From positions 1 to 6,372 of the forward strand of contig JAEDMD010000116.1 of NCBI GenBank assembly GCA_016303195.1: DNA of 6,372 nucleotides, written 5' to 3'. Positions 5,941-6,372 of this stretch are shown here, piece after piece. This DNA comes from Oscillospiraceae bacterium. GTDB lineage: Bacteria > Bacillota > Clostridia > Oscillospirales > Ruminococcaceae. The position numbers were made by a program, and so were the translations under genes. Every line of letters starts with the position of its first letter. Within the stretch, counting starts at the first letter, position 1. The notes below the pieces were generated by a model. The model saw only the letters and a list, made by a program, of their open reading frames with translations. It was not told the DNA's origin and made no database searches.

Positions 5941-6003
5941 TAGGGACGGCCATTGGCCGTCCACCAATAAGTGGTGTGGGCTGTCGAGGACGCCAGCCCC
6001 TAC
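5938..6003. repeat. GTAGGG...CCCTAC palindromic (REP/MITE-like) element with copy 2 of the 25-nt repeat
   Basis: The element runs from GTAGGG (5940-5945) to CCCTAC (5998-6003), so its ends are inverted repeats. Inside are three hairpins in a row: GGACGGCCA/TGGCCGTCC (5944-5962), CACCA/TGGTG (5962-5976) and GGGCTG/CAGCCC (5978-5999). The first 25 nt (5938-5962) are identical to 2234-2258. Length of about 65 bp, terminal inverted repeats and lack of coding fit a small non-autonomous repeat. No target-site duplication is obvious. Confidence 0.75.
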
Positions 6004-6061
6004 TGCCAACTATGATTAATGAATATTGAATAAAGAATAATGAATAAATTATAATTGTGGT

Positions 6062-6091
6062 GTCCCCTTACGGGGACGGATTTAAATTTGT
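6062..6091 (+). repeat. Hairpin repeat family, copy C
   Basis: GTCCCC-TTAC-GGGGAC (6062-6077) is a perfect 6-bp stem with a 4-nt loop, followed by GGATTTAAATTTGTC. Compared with copy A, one T-A pair of the stem is replaced by C-G on both arms, so pairing is preserved. Unlike copies A and B it is not followed by a GTAGGGG unit. Confidence 0.8.
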
Positions 6092-6104
6092 CCAACATAT
6101 GAGG

Positions 6105-6137
6105 ATAACAAAAAGCCATAGCAGAAATGCTATGGCT
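6105..6137 (-). terminator. Intrinsic terminator of the rightmost - strand gene
   Basis: AGCCATAGCA (6114-6123) and TGCTATGGCT (6128-6137) form a perfect 10-bp stem with a 4-nt loop, followed on the - strand by TTTTTGTT. It starts 11 nt after the stop codon of the gene ending at 6149, a textbook rho-independent terminator. Confidence 0.92.
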
Positions 6138-6148
6138 CATCTTCGCTG

Positions 6149-6372
6149 TTATTTTCTTCTTGAACCGTTCTTTCTGTCGGTACTGCGCTTGAGGTCGCAC
6201 ATACGCTCCTCACTGGTCTGCTTGAAGCGTGACATCATATCCTCGAAAGTCATTTCCGAAGGTGGGGTCTGCTTTTTCGGTTCCCAGATATTGGGCTTCT
6301 GACGGTTATCTCTGCGGTCGTTTCTGTCACCTCTGTCACCACGATCGCCTCTGTCGCCACGGTCTCCGTTGT
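6149..6372 (-). CDS. C-terminal 73 residues of a probable S1-domain RNA-binding protein (partial)
   Basis: The frame is open from the window edge to a TAA at 6149-6151; the 5' part lies outside. The visible tail starts with N followed by five consecutive GDR triplets, then NDRRDNRQKP, NIWEPKKQTPPSEM, and a closing helix TFEDMMSRFKQTSEERMCDLKR before a basic end (TDRKNGSRRK). A Gly/Asp/Arg-rich disordered linker followed by FEDMxxxFKxxSEExMxDLKR is, from memory, the C-terminus of small clostridial S1 RNA-binding proteins related to YabR / general stress protein 13. No S1 domain is visible here, so the name rests on the tail alone; another RNA-associated protein with a charged tail is possible. 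The frame call itself is firm: continuous codons, a good terminator 11 nt downstream, and a repeat that is in phase at protein level. Confidence 0.7.
   Translation of the reverse strand, partial: NGDRGDRGDRGDRGDRNDRRDNRQKPNIWEPKKQTPPSEMTFEDMMSRFKQTSEERMCDLKRSTDRKNGSRRK

Larger units (their letters stand above)
5796..6148. other. Intergenic region upstream of the EAL gene with promoter and second repeat cluster
   Basis: No gene is evident in these 353 bases. From left to right the region holds the EAL ribosome binding site (GGGGG, 5803-5807 on the - strand), the candidate operator and sigma-A promoter, and an AT-rich spacer (5873-5914). It continues with hairpin copy B joined to a palindromic element (5916-6003), an AT-rich repetitive stretch (about 6010-6055), hairpin copy C (6062-6091) and the terminator of the rightmost gene. 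Both flanking genes are on the - strand, but the terminator and the strong promoter show that they are separate transcription units. Confidence 0.8.

Noticed and set aside
6000..6200. Open frame of 66 codons on the - strand
   Set aside because: It overlaps the end of the GDR-repeat gene in another frame and reads through a terminator hairpin and repeats.

Overview
The window looks like a chromosomal segment of a low-to-moderate-GC Gram-positive anaerobe, most likely a Ruminococcus-type member of the Oscillospiraceae (Clostridia). This rests on four things: the codon and amino-acid style, strong AAGGAGG-type ribosome binding sites, an ECF sigma/anti-sigma pair of clostridial type, and the GTAGGGG-type palindromic intergenic repeats I associate with Clostridia. 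The species assignment is an inference; no rRNA or marker gene is present.

Layout: (1) 1-25 is the 3' half of an intrinsic terminator from a + strand gene that lies outside the window. (2) 38-1903 is a two-gene operon on the + strand. An ECF-type promoter (TGTAAC, 16 nt, CGTC) leads into an ECF sigma factor (91-591), whose stop overlaps the start of a membrane anti-sigma factor (588-1772). A GCAA-loop terminator closes the operon at 1875-1903. The promoter type suggests that the sigma factor transcribes its own operon. (3) 1904-2354 is a gene-free block packed with repeats: 8-nt polypyrimidine and polypurine tandem repeats in opposite orientation, a 14-bp tandem duplication, and several hairpins and palindromes. 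(4) 2355-5792 on the - strand is one very large cytoplasmic cyclic-di-GMP signalling protein: three tandem PAS-like modules, a degenerate GGDEF, a PAS, a second degenerate GGDEF, and an intact EAL. It is driven by a perfect consensus sigma-A promoter (TTGACA, 17 nt, TATAAT) with a 13-bp palindrome near the predicted transcription start. (5) 5796-6148 holds that promoter and a second cluster of the same repeats found after the gene. (6) 6149-6372 on the - strand is the 3' end of a gene whose GDR-repeat tail resembles that of a small S1-domain RNA-binding protein, followed by a strong terminator.

Functionally, two signalling systems sit side by side: an envelope-stress type ECF/anti-sigma switch, and a multi-sensor protein that probably degrades cyclic-di-GMP. 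Nothing in the sequence shows that they regulate each other. The most unusual material is the set of related hairpin/palindrome repeats that bracket the EAL gene as direct copies, and the architecture of the EAL protein itself. I see no CRISPR array, tRNA, rRNA, transposase or phage gene.
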